NCBI GenBank assembly: GCA_965229605.1
Contig: OZ245892.1
Coordinates: forward strand, 620,001-684,000
Origin: G965229605 sp965229605
GTDB taxonomy: Bacteria > Pseudomonadota > Alphaproteobacteria > CBDDJK01
DNA length: 64,000 nt
Direction: 5' to 3'
The notes under the pieces: generated by a model
The model's input: the letters and a program-made list of their open reading frames with translations, nothing else
Databases searched by the model: none
What the model was told of the DNA's origin: nothing
Translations under genes and position numbers: made by a program
Part shown: positions 34,462 to 43,255 of the stretch, one piece after another
How the letters are laid out: every line of letters starts with the position of its first letter
Position numbering within the stretch: the stretch's first letter is position 1

Positions 34462-36411
34462 ATGTGCGGGATCGCCGGATTTATCACGATGGGAGCAGAA
34501 GCTGATTTGCGCCAGCAGGTCCGGCGTATGGCAGATGCGCTGGAACATCGTGGTCCCGATGATTCAGGTGAATGGGTGGATGCGGAGACAGGCGTTGCCC
34601 TGGGTCACCGTCGTTTATCGATTATTGATCTTTCCCCGGCGGGCCATCAGCCCATGCAATCGCAAAGCGGGCGTTATGTTTTTATATTCAATGGAGAAAT
34701 TTACAATCATCTTGCTTTAAGAAAAGAGTTAGAGGGTATTTCCTGGCGTGGTCATTCTGACACCGAAACATTGCTGGTTGCCTTTGAGCAGTGGGGGATT
34801 GAGGCAGCCTTGCAAAAGAGTGTTGGCATGTTTGCTTTTGCGCTGTGGGATCGTCAGGATCGTGCTTTGATATTGGGGCGTGACCGGCTGGGAGAAAAAC
34901 CGCTTTATTACGGCTGGCAGAATAAAAGTTTTATCTTTGCTTCTGAACTCAAGGCTTTACGGGCGCATAGAGATTTTTGCGCCGAGATTGATCGCAATGT
35001 CCTGGCTTTATATTTGCGCCATAATTATATCCCGGCCCCATATTCGATTTATCGTGGGCTTTATAAACTGGAGCCGGGGAGCTATATGGTTCTTCCGTTG
35101 GAGTCAACGGCGGGTTTCAGGCCGGAACGGCATTTTTATTGGCAGATGAGCGATGTTGTCCGTCAGCAACCGGACCAGGCACTCAATTCCGAAGAGGCAC
35201 TGGATCAACTCGACAAGGTTCTGCGCCAGTCAATTTCTGATCAGATGATCGCAGATGTTCCTGTCGGGGCCTTTTTATCCGGCGGCATAGATTCATCGCT
35301 TGTGGTTTCCTTGATGCAGGCCCAGGCCAATCGACCTGTGAATAGTTTTTCGATTGGATTTCAGGATGAAGCATATGATGAAGCAATCCACGCCCGCGCG
35401 GTTGCCAAGCATTTAGGCTGTCATCACACTGAATTATATGTCACACCAGAACAGGCGCGCGACGTTATCCCGCGCTTGCCAAGTCTTTATGATGAACCCT
35501 TTGCAGATTCGTCGCAAATTCCGACTTTTCTGGTTTCAGAACTGGCCAGCCAGCATGTCAAGGTGAGCTTATCGGGCGATGGCGGTGACGAGTTATTTGG
35601 CGGTTATAATCGCTACTTTTGGGCTGCAAGTCTGTGGCGCAAGTTTGGTGCACCGCCTCTATTCATGCGCAAAATTCTTTCACACGGCATGAAAAGCCTG
35701 GCACCTGGCACTTGGGACCGCTTGTTTTCTGTCGGGAAATATGGCCTGCCAGCCCGGCTGCATTATCGCAATCCGGGGGACAAGCTGCATAAGCTGGCTG
35801 ATATGATCGAGGTTGAAAGCGGGGAGGCCATTTATTACGATTTAATTTCGCAATGGAAAAATCCGACTGGTCTGGTGCTTGGTTCAACCGAACCCCTCAC
35901 CGCTTTAACCGACCCTGAACGGCAGATTGCTTTGCCAACTTTTGAACAGCGTATGATGTATCTGGATACAATCAGCTATCTGCCGGATGATATCATGGTC
36001 AAGGTTGATCGCGCGGCAATGGGCGTATCGCTGGAAACCCGGATGCCCCTGCTGGATCATCGGGTTGTTGAATTTGCCTGGAGTTTGCCTTTATCCATGA
36101 AAATTGATGGATCAGAAGGCAAAAAACTTTTGCGTCAGCTGCTTTATCGCTATGTGCCAAAGGAGCTGATCGACCGGCCCAAAATGGGATTTGGGGTGCC
36201 GATTGATAGCTGGCTGCGTGGCCCGTTGCGCGACTGGGCCGAAAGCCTGATTGACCCGGACCGATTGCAACAGGAGGGCTATTTTTCAAAGGAAATTATT
36301 CACACGACCTGGCAAGAGCATTTATCGGGTCAGCGCAACTGGTCTTATCAGATATGGACGATTTTGATGTTTCAGCTGTGGCTCGATCAGTCTTCAGGAA
36401 TCGATATTTAA
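34462..36411 (+). CDS. asnB: Asparagine synthase (glutamine-hydrolysing)
   Basis: The 649-residue enzyme has an N-terminal class II glutaminase domain with nucleophile Cys2 (MCGIAGF) and RGPDDSGEW, and a C-terminal synthetase domain with the PP-loop FLSGGIDSSLVVSL near 273 and SLSGDGGDELFGGYNRY. Such AsnB homologues are often found in O-antigen clusters, where they amidate uronic acids; the upstream uronate-forming dehydrogenase supports that reading here. AAAGGAATAAAGACG precedes the ATG. The 3' end overlaps a convergent asparaginase-like gene by 18 bases. Confidence 0.9.
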   Translation: MCGIAGFITMGAEADLRQQVRRMADALEHRGPDDSGEWVDAETGVALGHRRLSIIDLSPAGHQPMQSQSGRYVFIFNGEIYNHLALRKELEGISWRGHSDTETLLVAFEQWGIEAALQKSVGMFAFALWDRQDRALILGRDRLGEKPLYYGWQNKSFIFASELKALRAHRDFCAEIDRNVLALYLRHNYIPAPYSIYRGLYKLEPGSYMVLPLESTAGFRPERHFYWQMSDVVRQQPDQALNSEEALDQLDKVLRQSISDQMIADVPVGAFLSGGIDSSLVVSLMQAQANRPVNSFSIGFQDEAYDEAIHARAVAKHLGCHHTELYVTPEQARDVIPRLPSLYDEPFADSSQIPTFLVSELASQHVKVSLSGDGGDELFGGYNRYFWAASLWRKFGAPPLFMRKILSHGMKSLAPGTWDRLFSVGKYGLPARLHYRNPGDKLHKLADMIEVESGEAIYYDLISQWKNPTGLVLGSTEPLTALTDPERQIALPTFEQRMMYLDTISYLPDDIMVKVDRAAMGVSLETRMPLLDHRVVEFAWSLPLSMKIDGSEGKKLLRQLLYRYVPKELIDRPKMGFGVPIDSWLRGPLRDWAESLIDPDRLQQEGYFSKEIIHTTWQEHLSGQRNWSYQIWTILMFQLWLDQSSGIDI

Positions 36412-36891
36412 AGGCTCAAAGCGTTTTTTGTCTTTATTCTTTCTGACATTGTTCGCGTGAAAAATTTGCCCGTGCATGGTGATATAAACCCCTGCTTTCA
36501 GGCATTGGACGGCAGCAAGGGCACTGCCAAGATTAAAAAGCGCATCCGATTTTTCGGACTTGAAAGGAATCATCGCGCCTAAAAGGACAATCGTTTTATT
36601 GGAGATTGTCTGTTCCAATAATTGCGCTGTTTCCGTCATGGTATCGGTGCCATGGGTAATCACAATATGGTCTTCCGGGCATGTTTGACAGGCGTGGACG
36701 ATTGCTTGCCGGTCTGCATCGGTTGTGTAAATCGAATCTTTTAAAAAGAGGATTTCGACCTCGACAGACGCATGAAACTGGCCTTGTGCCAGCATATCGG
36801 GGACGCAAGAGCCTTTGAACTGATAGATGCCTTGATCATCAGCATGGTCACAATCAAGCGTTCCGCCGGTTATCAGGATACGGATATTCAT
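36394..36891 (-). CDS. Asparaginase-domain protein (short form)
   Basis: The 165-residue protein covers only the N-terminal catalytic half of type I/II asparaginases: ILITGGTLDCDHAD has the first Thr motif, and ITHGTDTMTETAQLL the second (THGTDT with Asp and Thr), plus KTIVLLGAMIPF. Full asparaginases have about 330 residues, so the C-terminal half is missing. The clean ATG at 36891 (MNIRILITGG), the intact frame and the normal codon use argue for a stand-alone short family rather than a truncation. It lies between ung and asnB. Confidence 0.78.
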   Translation of the reverse strand: MNIRILITGGTLDCDHADDQGIYQFKGSCVPDMLAQGQFHASVEVEILFLKDSIYTTDADRQAIVHACQTCPEDHIVITHGTDTMTETAQLLEQTISNKTIVLLGAMIPFKSEKSDALFNLGSALAAVQCLKAGVYITMHGQIFHANNVRKNKDKKRFEPLNIDS

Positions 36892-36907
36892 GGTGTTGCT
36901 GATCCTG

Positions 36908-37603
36908 TTATTTTGACCATGTGCGTGTCCAGTCAATTTCTGTGATATTATTTGCGGCCAGATAGTTATTGGCTTTTTGGAAATGCCCGCAGCCGAAAAA
37001 GCCGCGATGGGCTGAAAGGGGGGAGGGATGCGGGGCTTTTAAGACAAGATGACGGTGCTGATCAATAAAAGCTCCTTTGCGTTGGGCATAGCTGCCCCAG
37101 AGAAGAAAGACGATATTTTTGTGTGACTGGTTAAGCGCATGGATGATGGCATCGGTGAAGGTTTCCCAGCCACGATTTTGATGTGATCCGGCTTCGCCCC
37201 GGCGCACGCTCAAGGTGGCGTTTAACAGCAGAACCCCCTGTTTGGCCCAATCGGTCAAATCCCCGCTTTTGGGAGGAGATTTTTGATAGCTGTCGCGCAG
37301 TTCCTGATAGATATTGACCAGACTTGGCGGCACTGGAATGTTTTCTTGCACAGAAAAGCACAGTCCATGGGCCTGATTGGGGCCGTGATAGGGGTCTTGT
37401 CCCAGAATGACGGCCTTTACCTGATCAAAAGGCGTGCTGTTCAAAGCATTAAACATCAGGCTACCGGGAGGATAAACCACCTGTCCGGCTTGTTTTTCAT
37501 CGGCAAGGAATTTTCGCAGGCTGACCATATAGGGTTTGTCAAATTCTTCGCCAATCTGGTCGAGCCAGCTTTGGTCGAGCTTGATTTTTCGTGAGTCTGT
37601 CAC
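36908..37603 (-). CDS. ung: Uracil-DNA glycosylase (family 1)
   Basis: The 231-residue enzyme removes uracil from DNA. The catalytic water-activating loop is GQDPYHGPNQAHGLCFSV near 68-85, LLNATLSVRRGEAGSH follows, and the DNA-intercalation loop is APHPSPLSAHRGFFG near 192-206, all typical of Ung. It lies 15 bases downstream of the dctP gene on the same strand and upstream of the short asparaginase gene. Confidence 0.95.
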   Translation of the reverse strand: MTDSRKIKLDQSWLDQIGEEFDKPYMVSLRKFLADEKQAGQVVYPPGSLMFNALNSTPFDQVKAVILGQDPYHGPNQAHGLCFSVQENIPVPPSLVNIYQELRDSYQKSPPKSGDLTDWAKQGVLLLNATLSVRRGEAGSHQNRGWETFTDAIIHALNQSHKNIVFLLWGSYAQRKGAFIDQHRHLVLKAPHPSPLSAHRGFFGCGHFQKANNYLAANNITEIDWTRTWSK

Positions 37604-37618
37604 GGTTAGTCTTTATTA

Positions 37619-38695
37619 TTATCCGCGCCCGGCGATATAGGCGCCTAACCCGGCGTTGGTCCATCGGGCAGTAGAGGCCAGAGCCTGTCGATAGGAATCA
37701 AGAATAGTCATCCCCAGGCTATCGGTGCCAAGGGAGGCCGCAATAATATCTGTGGCCAGGGTGCGGGCGCGGGTTTGAATATCGGCTGGCATAGAGTCTA
37801 TCGTTACTTTTTTCTGAATTTGCGCAAGTGCCTGGGCATTATTGGCATCGGCTTCTGCCAGCGCATAGGCATTTTCGGCTGCGGCTGCGGCACTGAACAG
37901 GGCCTGATCGCTTGCAGAAGAATTTGTATAAAATTCATGATTGATCAAAAGTTCGGAGGTGCCGTTTGGCTTGTTAAAACCGGGGCCATAGTAATATTTT
38001 GCATATTTATCAAAGCCAAAGCCCTGATCAATCCAGGGGCCCAGAAATTCGACTCCATCGACAAGACCGCTTGCCAGAGCCGGGAGCATATCGGGGACGG
38101 GCAGGAAAACCGGATTGGCTCCAAGAGCGCGATAGATATCGGCCCCAAGCCCGGCCATACGAATTTTCAGGCCCTTTAAATCGCTAAGGCCATTGATCGG
38201 CCGGGTGAACCAGCCCGCCATCTGCATCCCGGTATTGCCCGCTGCCATCGGGTACAATCCATAGGGGTTATAGAGTTTTTGCCAGGCTTCACTCCCGCCG
38301 GTGTGCAGCCAGGCGGCATGTTCGTGTTGGGCCAGTCCAAATGGCACGGTTGTAAAAAAAGCCGCCGCACGGATTTTCCCGACCCAATAGAAACTTGCGG
38401 TATGGGCCATTTCGGCTTTGCCTTCAGCCACGGCATCAAAGACTTCGGTTGCCGGAACCAGTTCCCCGGCAGCAAAAACGCGGACTTCAAAGCGATGATC
38501 GCTTAATATTTCCAGACGTTTGGCCAGCCGTTCAGCCGCCATCCCCGGCCCGGGTGAGTTTTTGGGCCAGGAGGTAAGCATTCTGATTTCTTTAATATTT
38601 TTGGAAATAGCCGGGGTTGCCAAGAAGCCCAGCCCCGCCCCGCCACCAAGCAAGAGCGTGCGTCTGGATGGTTTATGGGTCCTGACCCTAGACAC
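37619..38695 (-). CDS. TRAP transporter solute-binding protein (DctP type)
   Basis: The 358-residue protein binds a carboxylate or similar ligand in the periplasm for a TRAP transporter. It starts with a twin-arginine signal (SRRTLLLGGGAGLGFLATPA) and shows the DctP patterns MLTSWPKNSPGPGMAAERLAK, GLKIRMAGLGADIYRALGAN and GVEFLGPWIDQGFGFDKY. The DctQ/M membrane subunits are not beside it, so it is an orphan. The start is GTG at 38695; the first codons (SRVRTHK) are encoded by an inverted copy of the repeated start-site motif, which places an insertion-like sequence before the Tat signal. Confidence 0.9.
   Translation of the reverse strand: MSRVRTHKPSRRTLLLGGGAGLGFLATPAISKNIKEIRMLTSWPKNSPGPGMAAERLAKRLEILSDHRFEVRVFAAGELVPATEVFDAVAEGKAEMAHTASFYWVGKIRAAAFFTTVPFGLAQHEHAAWLHTGGSEAWQKLYNPYGLYPMAAGNTGMQMAGWFTRPINGLSDLKGLKIRMAGLGADIYRALGANPVFLPVPDMLPALASGLVDGVEFLGPWIDQGFGFDKYAKYYYGPGFNKPNGTSELLINHEFYTNSSASDQALFSAAAAAENAYALAEADANNAQALAQIQKKVTIDSMPADIQTRARTLATDIIAASLGTDSLGMTILDSYRQALASTARWTNAGLGAYIAGRG
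38672..38691 (+). repeat. Start-site palindromic motif, copy 4 (inverse to the gene)
   Basis: TTTATGGGTCCTGACCCTAG on the plus strand lies antisense across codons 2-8 of the dctP-type gene, directly after its GTG start. It is identical to copy 2 over 19 bases. Confidence 0.85.
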
Positions 38696-38718
38696 GATGA
38701 TTTCTCTTTATAAAGATT

Positions 38719-39573
38719 TCAGGCTTTTTCAGGCCAGAACTGGTGGAAATGATCAACCGGTCCAATGCCCTGGCCAATATTTAGCCGATCAGCCCCCATC
38801 AATGTTGAGGTCAGATACATTTTTGCGGACCCCACTGATTCGCCAAGGGTTAGCCCGCGGGCAATACCAGCTGTAATTGCCGCAGATAATGTGCAGCCTG
38901 TCCCGTGCGTATGGCGGGTTTGAATGCGCTGGGCAGGAAGCCACCGTTGCGGCTGGCCTTTTTCAACAAACAGGTCCGGGCTTTCTGGTCCGGATAAATG
39001 TCCGCCTTTGATCAGGACGGCATCTGTTCCATGGGCCAGCAAAGCCTGCGCGGCTTGTTCCATGGCGGTACTGGAATTGATTGACCCGGCAGGCTGGCCC
39101 AGAAGTTTTTCAGCCTCTGGCAGATTGGGGGTGACCAATGTTGCGGTGGGTAGCAATGTGTTTTTTAATGTCGCAATGGCTGCATCGGGCAAAAGGCTGG
39201 CCCCGCCTTTGGCAACCATAACCGGGTCAAGGATGATCGGGATTTCTTTTGAAAGACTAGAAAGTTCCTCTGCGAGTGCTGCGATGGTCTCTGCTGGCCC
39301 GAGCATCCCGAGCTTAATAGCACGGATATCAATATCGCGGACTACACTATGGATCTGATCGATAATAAAGGGGGCTTCAATCGGCAGGACTCCATCCACG
39401 CCCCTTGTGTTCTGGGCAGTGAGGGCGGTGATGGCTGAGGCGCCATAGACACCGAGGGCTGAAAAAGTTTTCAAGTCAGCTTGTATGCCGGCCCCGCCGC
39501 CTGAGTCTGATCCGGCAATGGTCAAGGCGGCTGGCCAGGCGGAGGATTGCGCTTTAGCCGAAGAGGAGTTCAT
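38719..39573 (-). CDS. thiD: Hydroxymethylpyrimidine/phosphomethylpyrimidine kinase
   Basis: The 284-residue ThiD phosphorylates HMP and HMP-P for thiamine synthesis. Family marks are ALTIAGSDSGGGAGIQADLK at 17-36, AQNTRGVDGV, KLGMLGPAETIAAL, DPVMVAKGGASLL and the C-terminal anion-hole motif THGTGCTLSAAITAG near 228 with catalytic Asp/Cys region. I looked for a THI-box riboswitch in the leader and did not see one. It is 23 bases upstream of the dctP-type gene in the same direction. Confidence 0.94.
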   Translation of the reverse strand: MNSSSAKAQSSAWPAALTIAGSDSGGGAGIQADLKTFSALGVYGASAITALTAQNTRGVDGVLPIEAPFIIDQIHSVVRDIDIRAIKLGMLGPAETIAALAEELSSLSKEIPIILDPVMVAKGGASLLPDAAIATLKNTLLPTATLVTPNLPEAEKLLGQPAGSINSSTAMEQAAQALLAHGTDAVLIKGGHLSGPESPDLFVEKGQPQRWLPAQRIQTRHTHGTGCTLSAAITAGIARGLTLGESVGSAKMYLTSTLMGADRLNIGQGIGPVDHFHQFWPEKA

Positions 39574-39956
39574 TTTCTAACCTGTTGAATTTATTTTTAT
39601 TATAAGGGTTTAGCACCGGGGTAACGGTGCGGCGATAAAGAGCTGCTACGGTATGTTAACACCGGCACAGCCATTTGGAATTATATTGACCTCTTCATGA
39701 TAAAACAAGCTGAGCCATGAAAAAAGAGTGATTCCAAAGGGTCACGCGGATGACTCGAGAATGGATTCAGAAAATTCATTTTTAAAATTGATTTGGTCGA
39801 TTTTGTGGCACTGCTTTTGCTTAGATGATCCCGCATACTCGGTGTTCTTGAACAGGACAATCTTTCGATCATTTGATGTGTCTGTTTATTTGAGCCTTAA
39901 CAAGGTTGATCCGGGCTGATTTGGTGTCTCATTGCAGGTGATGAAGGAGCAAAAAG
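39574..39956. other. 383-base divergent intergenic region (thiD / ybjN)
   Basis: No gene is seen. It holds a small perfect hairpin, GCACCG-GGGTAA-CGGTGC, at 39613-39630 near thiD with no T-run, and a sigma-54-like promoter at 39806-39821 pointing to ybjN. The middle part (39720-39800) is AT-rich and otherwise featureless. Confidence 0.5.
39806..39821 (+). promoter_or_regulatory. Sigma-54-like promoter upstream of ybjN
   Basis: TGGCAC (39806-39811), five bases, then TTGCT (39817-39821) match the -24/-12 consensus TGGCAC-N5-TTGCW exactly. A transcript would start near 39833, about 125 bases before the ybjN GTG. Similar chance matches occur in coding DNA (one in the DsbD gene), so position and orientation are the main support. 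Confidence 0.5.
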
Positions 39957-40457
39957 GTGAATCAATCCAATCCCTATGTATCAGCAGGACAAAATCCGTT
40001 AGACGTTCTTGAGTCGCTTTTTATGGATAATGATTGGCCCTTTCATCGTGGTGTAGACCAGGGGCTTTATCTGGAAACGGCGGGAAGCTGGTGTGATTAT
40101 CAGGTTTATTTTGCGGTTAATCGTGAGCTTGATTTGCTTTATGCGACCTGTGCGTATGATTTGCGGATTCCGCAGGACCGCCGCCATGAGTTGATGAAGC
40201 TGCTGGCTTCTGTCAACCGCGAGATGTGGATGGGTCATTTTGACCTTTGTTCGGAAAATGGGGCACCGACTTATCGTCATTCCCTGCCTATTCGTGGCGT
40301 GCGGAGTTTCTCCCGCGAGCAGCTGGAGGATTTGCTGGATCATGCGTTAAGCGAGTGTGAGCGTTTCTATCCGGCTTTTCAGGCTGTGCTTTTTGGCCAT
40401 ATTGACCATGACCGGGCTGTGCGCTCGGCAATGATTGAATGTCAGGGAATGGCCTGA
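39957..40457 (+). CDS. YbjN domain-containing protein
   Basis: The 166-residue protein has the YbjN fold pattern related to type III secretion chaperones: NPLDVLESLFMDNDWPF, VDQGLYLETAGSWCDYQVYF, LMKLLASVNREMWMGHFDL and LLDHALSECERFYPAFQ. Proteins of this type sit beside proC in many alphaproteobacteria; the molecular role is not established. Start is GTG at 39957 with GAAGGAG seven bases upstream. proC begins 35 bases downstream. Confidence 0.85.
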   Translation: MNQSNPYVSAGQNPLDVLESLFMDNDWPFHRGVDQGLYLETAGSWCDYQVYFAVNRELDLLYATCAYDLRIPQDRRHELMKLLASVNREMWMGHFDLCSENGAPTYRHSLPIRGVRSFSREQLEDLLDHALSECERFYPAFQAVLFGHIDHDRAVRSAMIECQGMA

Positions 40458-40491
40458 TCTCTTTTATGGTTTTCATTAAAGAAGGTCAGAT

Positions 40492-41367
40492 GTGACTCCT
40501 TCTCCTGCAAAATGGCCTTCCTCAATTATCCTTGTCGGTTGCGGCAATATGGGCGGGGCTTTGCTCAAAGCCTGGCTTGCCAACGGATTTGACCCGCAGC
40601 AGGTTTGCATTATTGATCCTAGCATTATTGATTCCAGTTCGGCACCGGATATTTTTTCAACCCTGCAATGGGTGGCGCATGCATCTGCTCTGCCGTCTTC
40701 TTTCTTATCCCCGGACTCACGGCAAGCCGTGGTTCTGGCGGTCAAACCGCAAATCATGGAAACAGCGATCAATGAACTTTGCTCTGTCCCGGGCTTTAAC
40801 CCCGATCACAAAGGGCGGTTTTTTATATCGCTGGCCGCAGGAACCGACCTTGCAGCTTTAGGGGCGCAATTAGGCCCGGTCCCGATTATACGCACCATGC
40901 CCAATACCCCGGCTGCTATCGGTTCAGGGGCCTCGGTCTTATGTAAAAATGCCTTTTGCCCGGAAGATATTTTTGGTCTTTCACAGAATCTTCTGCGCTC
41001 GGTTGGGGAGGCTTTTGCTATTGATGATGAAAGCCTGATTGATGCCGTCACCGCTCTGTCCGGTTCTGGTCCGGCCTATGTTTTTGCCTTGATCGAGGCC
41101 ATGGAAAAAGCCGGGGTTGAACTGGGATTGCCGCAACCTTTGGCCGAACGGCTTGCCCTTTTGACAGTCGCCGGGGCGGGAAAACTGGCCCACCAGTCAA
41201 CCATAGCACCAGCAATATTGCGGGCAAATGTCACCAGCCCGGGCGGGACAACCGCTGCCGCCCTTTCAGTACTTCTTGATGGACAAAGCGGGCTTGATGC
41301 GCTTATTTTATCAGCCATGACAAAAGCGAAAGATCGGGCAAGGGAGCTTTCTTCTCCTGCCAGCTAA
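40492..41367 (+). CDS. proC: Pyrroline-5-carboxylate reductase
   Basis: The 291-residue enzyme makes proline from pyrroline-5-carboxylate with NADPH. It has the dinucleotide motif LVGCGNMGGALLKAWL (about 12-27), MPNTPAAIGSGASVL, and the family signature ALSGSGPAYVFALIEAM plus ANVTSPGGTTAAALSVL near the C-terminus. The start is GTG at 40492. It is followed 19 bases later by the MidA-type methyltransferase gene. Confidence 0.94.
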   Translation: MTPSPAKWPSSIILVGCGNMGGALLKAWLANGFDPQQVCIIDPSIIDSSSAPDIFSTLQWVAHASALPSSFLSPDSRQAVVLAVKPQIMETAINELCSVPGFNPDHKGRFFISLAAGTDLAALGAQLGPVPIIRTMPNTPAAIGSGASVLCKNAFCPEDIFGLSQNLLRSVGEAFAIDDESLIDAVTALSGSGPAYVFALIEAMEKAGVELGLPQPLAERLALLTVAGAGKLAHQSTIAPAILRANVTSPGGTTAAALSVLLDGQSGLDALILSAMTKAKDRARELSSPAS

Positions 41368-41386
41368 TCGCTTGCGGTAACCGCGC

Positions 41387-42538
41387 ATGAACGCAAGACT
41401 CACGGCTGGTATGATCTCCGACCCTACGCGCGAAAGCGCGCTTTTACAAAAAATCAAACGTGAAATAAGCCATAAAGGCCCGATGCGTCTTGACCACTAT
41501 ATGGAACTGGCTTTGTACGACCCGCAAGCGGGCTATTATATGACCGCCCCCGGCATTGGTCAAAAATCACCGGATCAGCCGGGCGATTTCACCACAGCCC
41601 CCGAAATAAGCCAGCTTTTTGGTGAAATGATCGGGCTTGCTCTTGTTGCGCTTTGGCAGGGAATGGATCGTCCGGCTGCATTTGACCTGATTGAATATGG
41701 CCCCGGGCGCGGGACCTTGATGCTGGATATTCTGCGCAGTTTTAAAGTGGACCCGGCGATTCTGGAAGCAGCGCAGATTCATTTTATAGAAATCAGCCCA
41801 ACTTTGACGGCGTTGCAACAGCAGCGTCTTGAAGCCCACCATCCCGAACTTTTTGCCCGCTCCCGCTGGTCTGACAGATTTGATGAAGCCGCAAGCGACA
41901 AAAATCAGCCTGTATTGATGGTCGCCAATGAATTTTTTGATGCGCTTCCGGCCCGTCAATTTGTGATTGATCAAAAGGGCAATCGGACTGAACGGTTGAT
42001 TGCTCTTGATGACGATGGAAATTTATGTTGGCACAATCCTGATGATGGGTCTGATATAAAAGAAAACAGACGGATAGAAGACGCGCCAGAAGCAGCGCAA
42101 AAATTGGCCGGGGAAATGGCCGGTATTTTGGCCCGGCGCGGAGGGGCAGCCCTTCTGATTGATTATGGATATGATGATTCCAGCCATAGTTTATCCGGCA
42201 GTCTGCGGGCCTTGCGGGCCGGGCAGCCGGTTGATCCGCTGGGTGGACCTGGATCAAGTGACCTTAGTCTGCATGTCGGGTTTTCAGCTCTGGTCAAGGC
42301 TTTTGATGCGGCGGGATTGCTGTGCTATGGACCTGTCAGCCAAGGGCAATGGCTGCAAGCGATGGGGATTGAAACCCGGCTGCAACGGCTCTGTGCAGGG
42401 CTGGATTCGTCCGATGGGCGGGTATCACGGTTGCGGCAGGGGGCTTTGCGGCTGATGGCTCCGGCTGAAATGGGCTCAATTTTCAAGGTACTTGGCGTGC
42501 ATAGTGACAAAACCGCTTTTTTCCCCGGATTTGACTGA
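41387..42538 (+). CDS. MidA/NDUFAF7-family SAM-dependent methyltransferase
   Basis: The 383-residue protein matches the MidA family (mitochondrial homologue NDUFAF7 methylates an arginine of complex I subunit NDUFS2). Typical stretches are GPMRLDHYMELALYDPQAGYY, GDFTTAPEISQLFGEMIGL, LIEYGPGRGTLMLDILR (SAM site) and ANEFFDALPARQFV. An arginine methylation role in complex I assembly is the family inference. Its stop shares one base with the uppS start (TGATG), so the two are coupled. Confidence 0.88.
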   Translation: MNARLTAGMISDPTRESALLQKIKREISHKGPMRLDHYMELALYDPQAGYYMTAPGIGQKSPDQPGDFTTAPEISQLFGEMIGLALVALWQGMDRPAAFDLIEYGPGRGTLMLDILRSFKVDPAILEAAQIHFIEISPTLTALQQQRLEAHHPELFARSRWSDRFDEAASDKNQPVLMVANEFFDALPARQFVIDQKGNRTERLIALDDDGNLCWHNPDDGSDIKENRRIEDAPEAAQKLAGEMAGILARRGGAALLIDYGYDDSSHSLSGSLRALRAGQPVDPLGGPGSSDLSLHVGFSALVKAFDAAGLLCYGPVSQGQWLQAMGIETRLQRLCAGLDSSDGRVSRLRQGALRLMAPAEMGSIFKVLGVHSDKTAFFPGFD

Positions 42539-43245
42539 TGTCGCTTCCCAATCATATTGCGATTATCATGGATGGCAATGGTCGCTGGGCCAAAGCCCGT
42601 AACTTGCCGCGTTCAGCCGGTCATCAGGCCGGGGCGGCAGTGATTGAAGATATCATGGTTGCGGCGGCAGAAAAGGGGGTTGGCTATTTGACCCTGTTCA
42701 GCTTTTCTTCTGAAAACTGGCATCGCCCGCCCCGCGAAGTTGAGGCCTTGATGAATCTGCTGCGCCACTATCTTAAAAAAGAAGTGATGGCTTTTCACCA
42801 GCGCGGGGCGCGTTTAACGGTTATCGGTCAGCGCGCCGAACTGGCCCCGGATATTCGGGACATGATTGATGAAGCCGAAGAGCTTACCCGCAATAATGAT
42901 AAAATCCATCTCGGGATTGCCCTTAATTATGGGGGGCAGGCCGATATTATTCAGGCCACCCGCCAGCTTGCTGAAAAGGTTCAGGCCGGATATCTCAACG
43001 CCGGGGATATTGATGAATCTCTTTTTAATCAAACGTTGATGACGGCTGGTTTTCCACCGCCAGATCTGCTAATCCGAAGTGGTGGAGAAAAACGGATCAG
43101 TAATTTTTTGCTTTGGCAGTTGGCCTATAGCGAAATTTATTTCACAGACAAATTATGGCCAGATTTTTCAGCCCGGGATTTTGAAGATGCACTTGTTGAT
43201 TATCAGAACCGCCAGCGCAGGTATGGGCGCGTGAGTGAAGATTAA
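42538..43245 (+). CDS. uppS: Undecaprenyl diphosphate synthase (isoprenyl transferase)
   Basis: The 235-residue cis-prenyltransferase makes undecaprenyl diphosphate, the lipid carrier for peptidoglycan and O-antigen. It has IAIIMDGNGRWAKARNLPR with catalytic Asp near 11, LFSFSSENWHRPPREV, and the C-terminal RSGGEKRISNFLLWQLAYSE (the commoner form is RTSGEQR, so RSGGEKR is a variant). In most proteobacteria uppS stands in frr-uppS-cdsA-dxr; here it follows midA and precedes rbfA. Confidence 0.93.
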   Translation: MSLPNHIAIIMDGNGRWAKARNLPRSAGHQAGAAVIEDIMVAAAEKGVGYLTLFSFSSENWHRPPREVEALMNLLRHYLKKEVMAFHQRGARLTVIGQRAELAPDIRDMIDEAEELTRNNDKIHLGIALNYGGQADIIQATRQLAEKVQAGYLNAGDIDESLFNQTLMTAGFPPPDLLIRSGGEKRISNFLLWQLAYSEIYFTDKLWPDFSARDFEDALVDYQNRQRRYGRVSED

Positions 43246-43255
43246 AGGATAAGCA

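Noticed and set aside
39574..39720. TPP riboswitch upstream of thiD
   Set aside because: The conserved THI-box sequences are not visible; only a small hairpin without partners is present.
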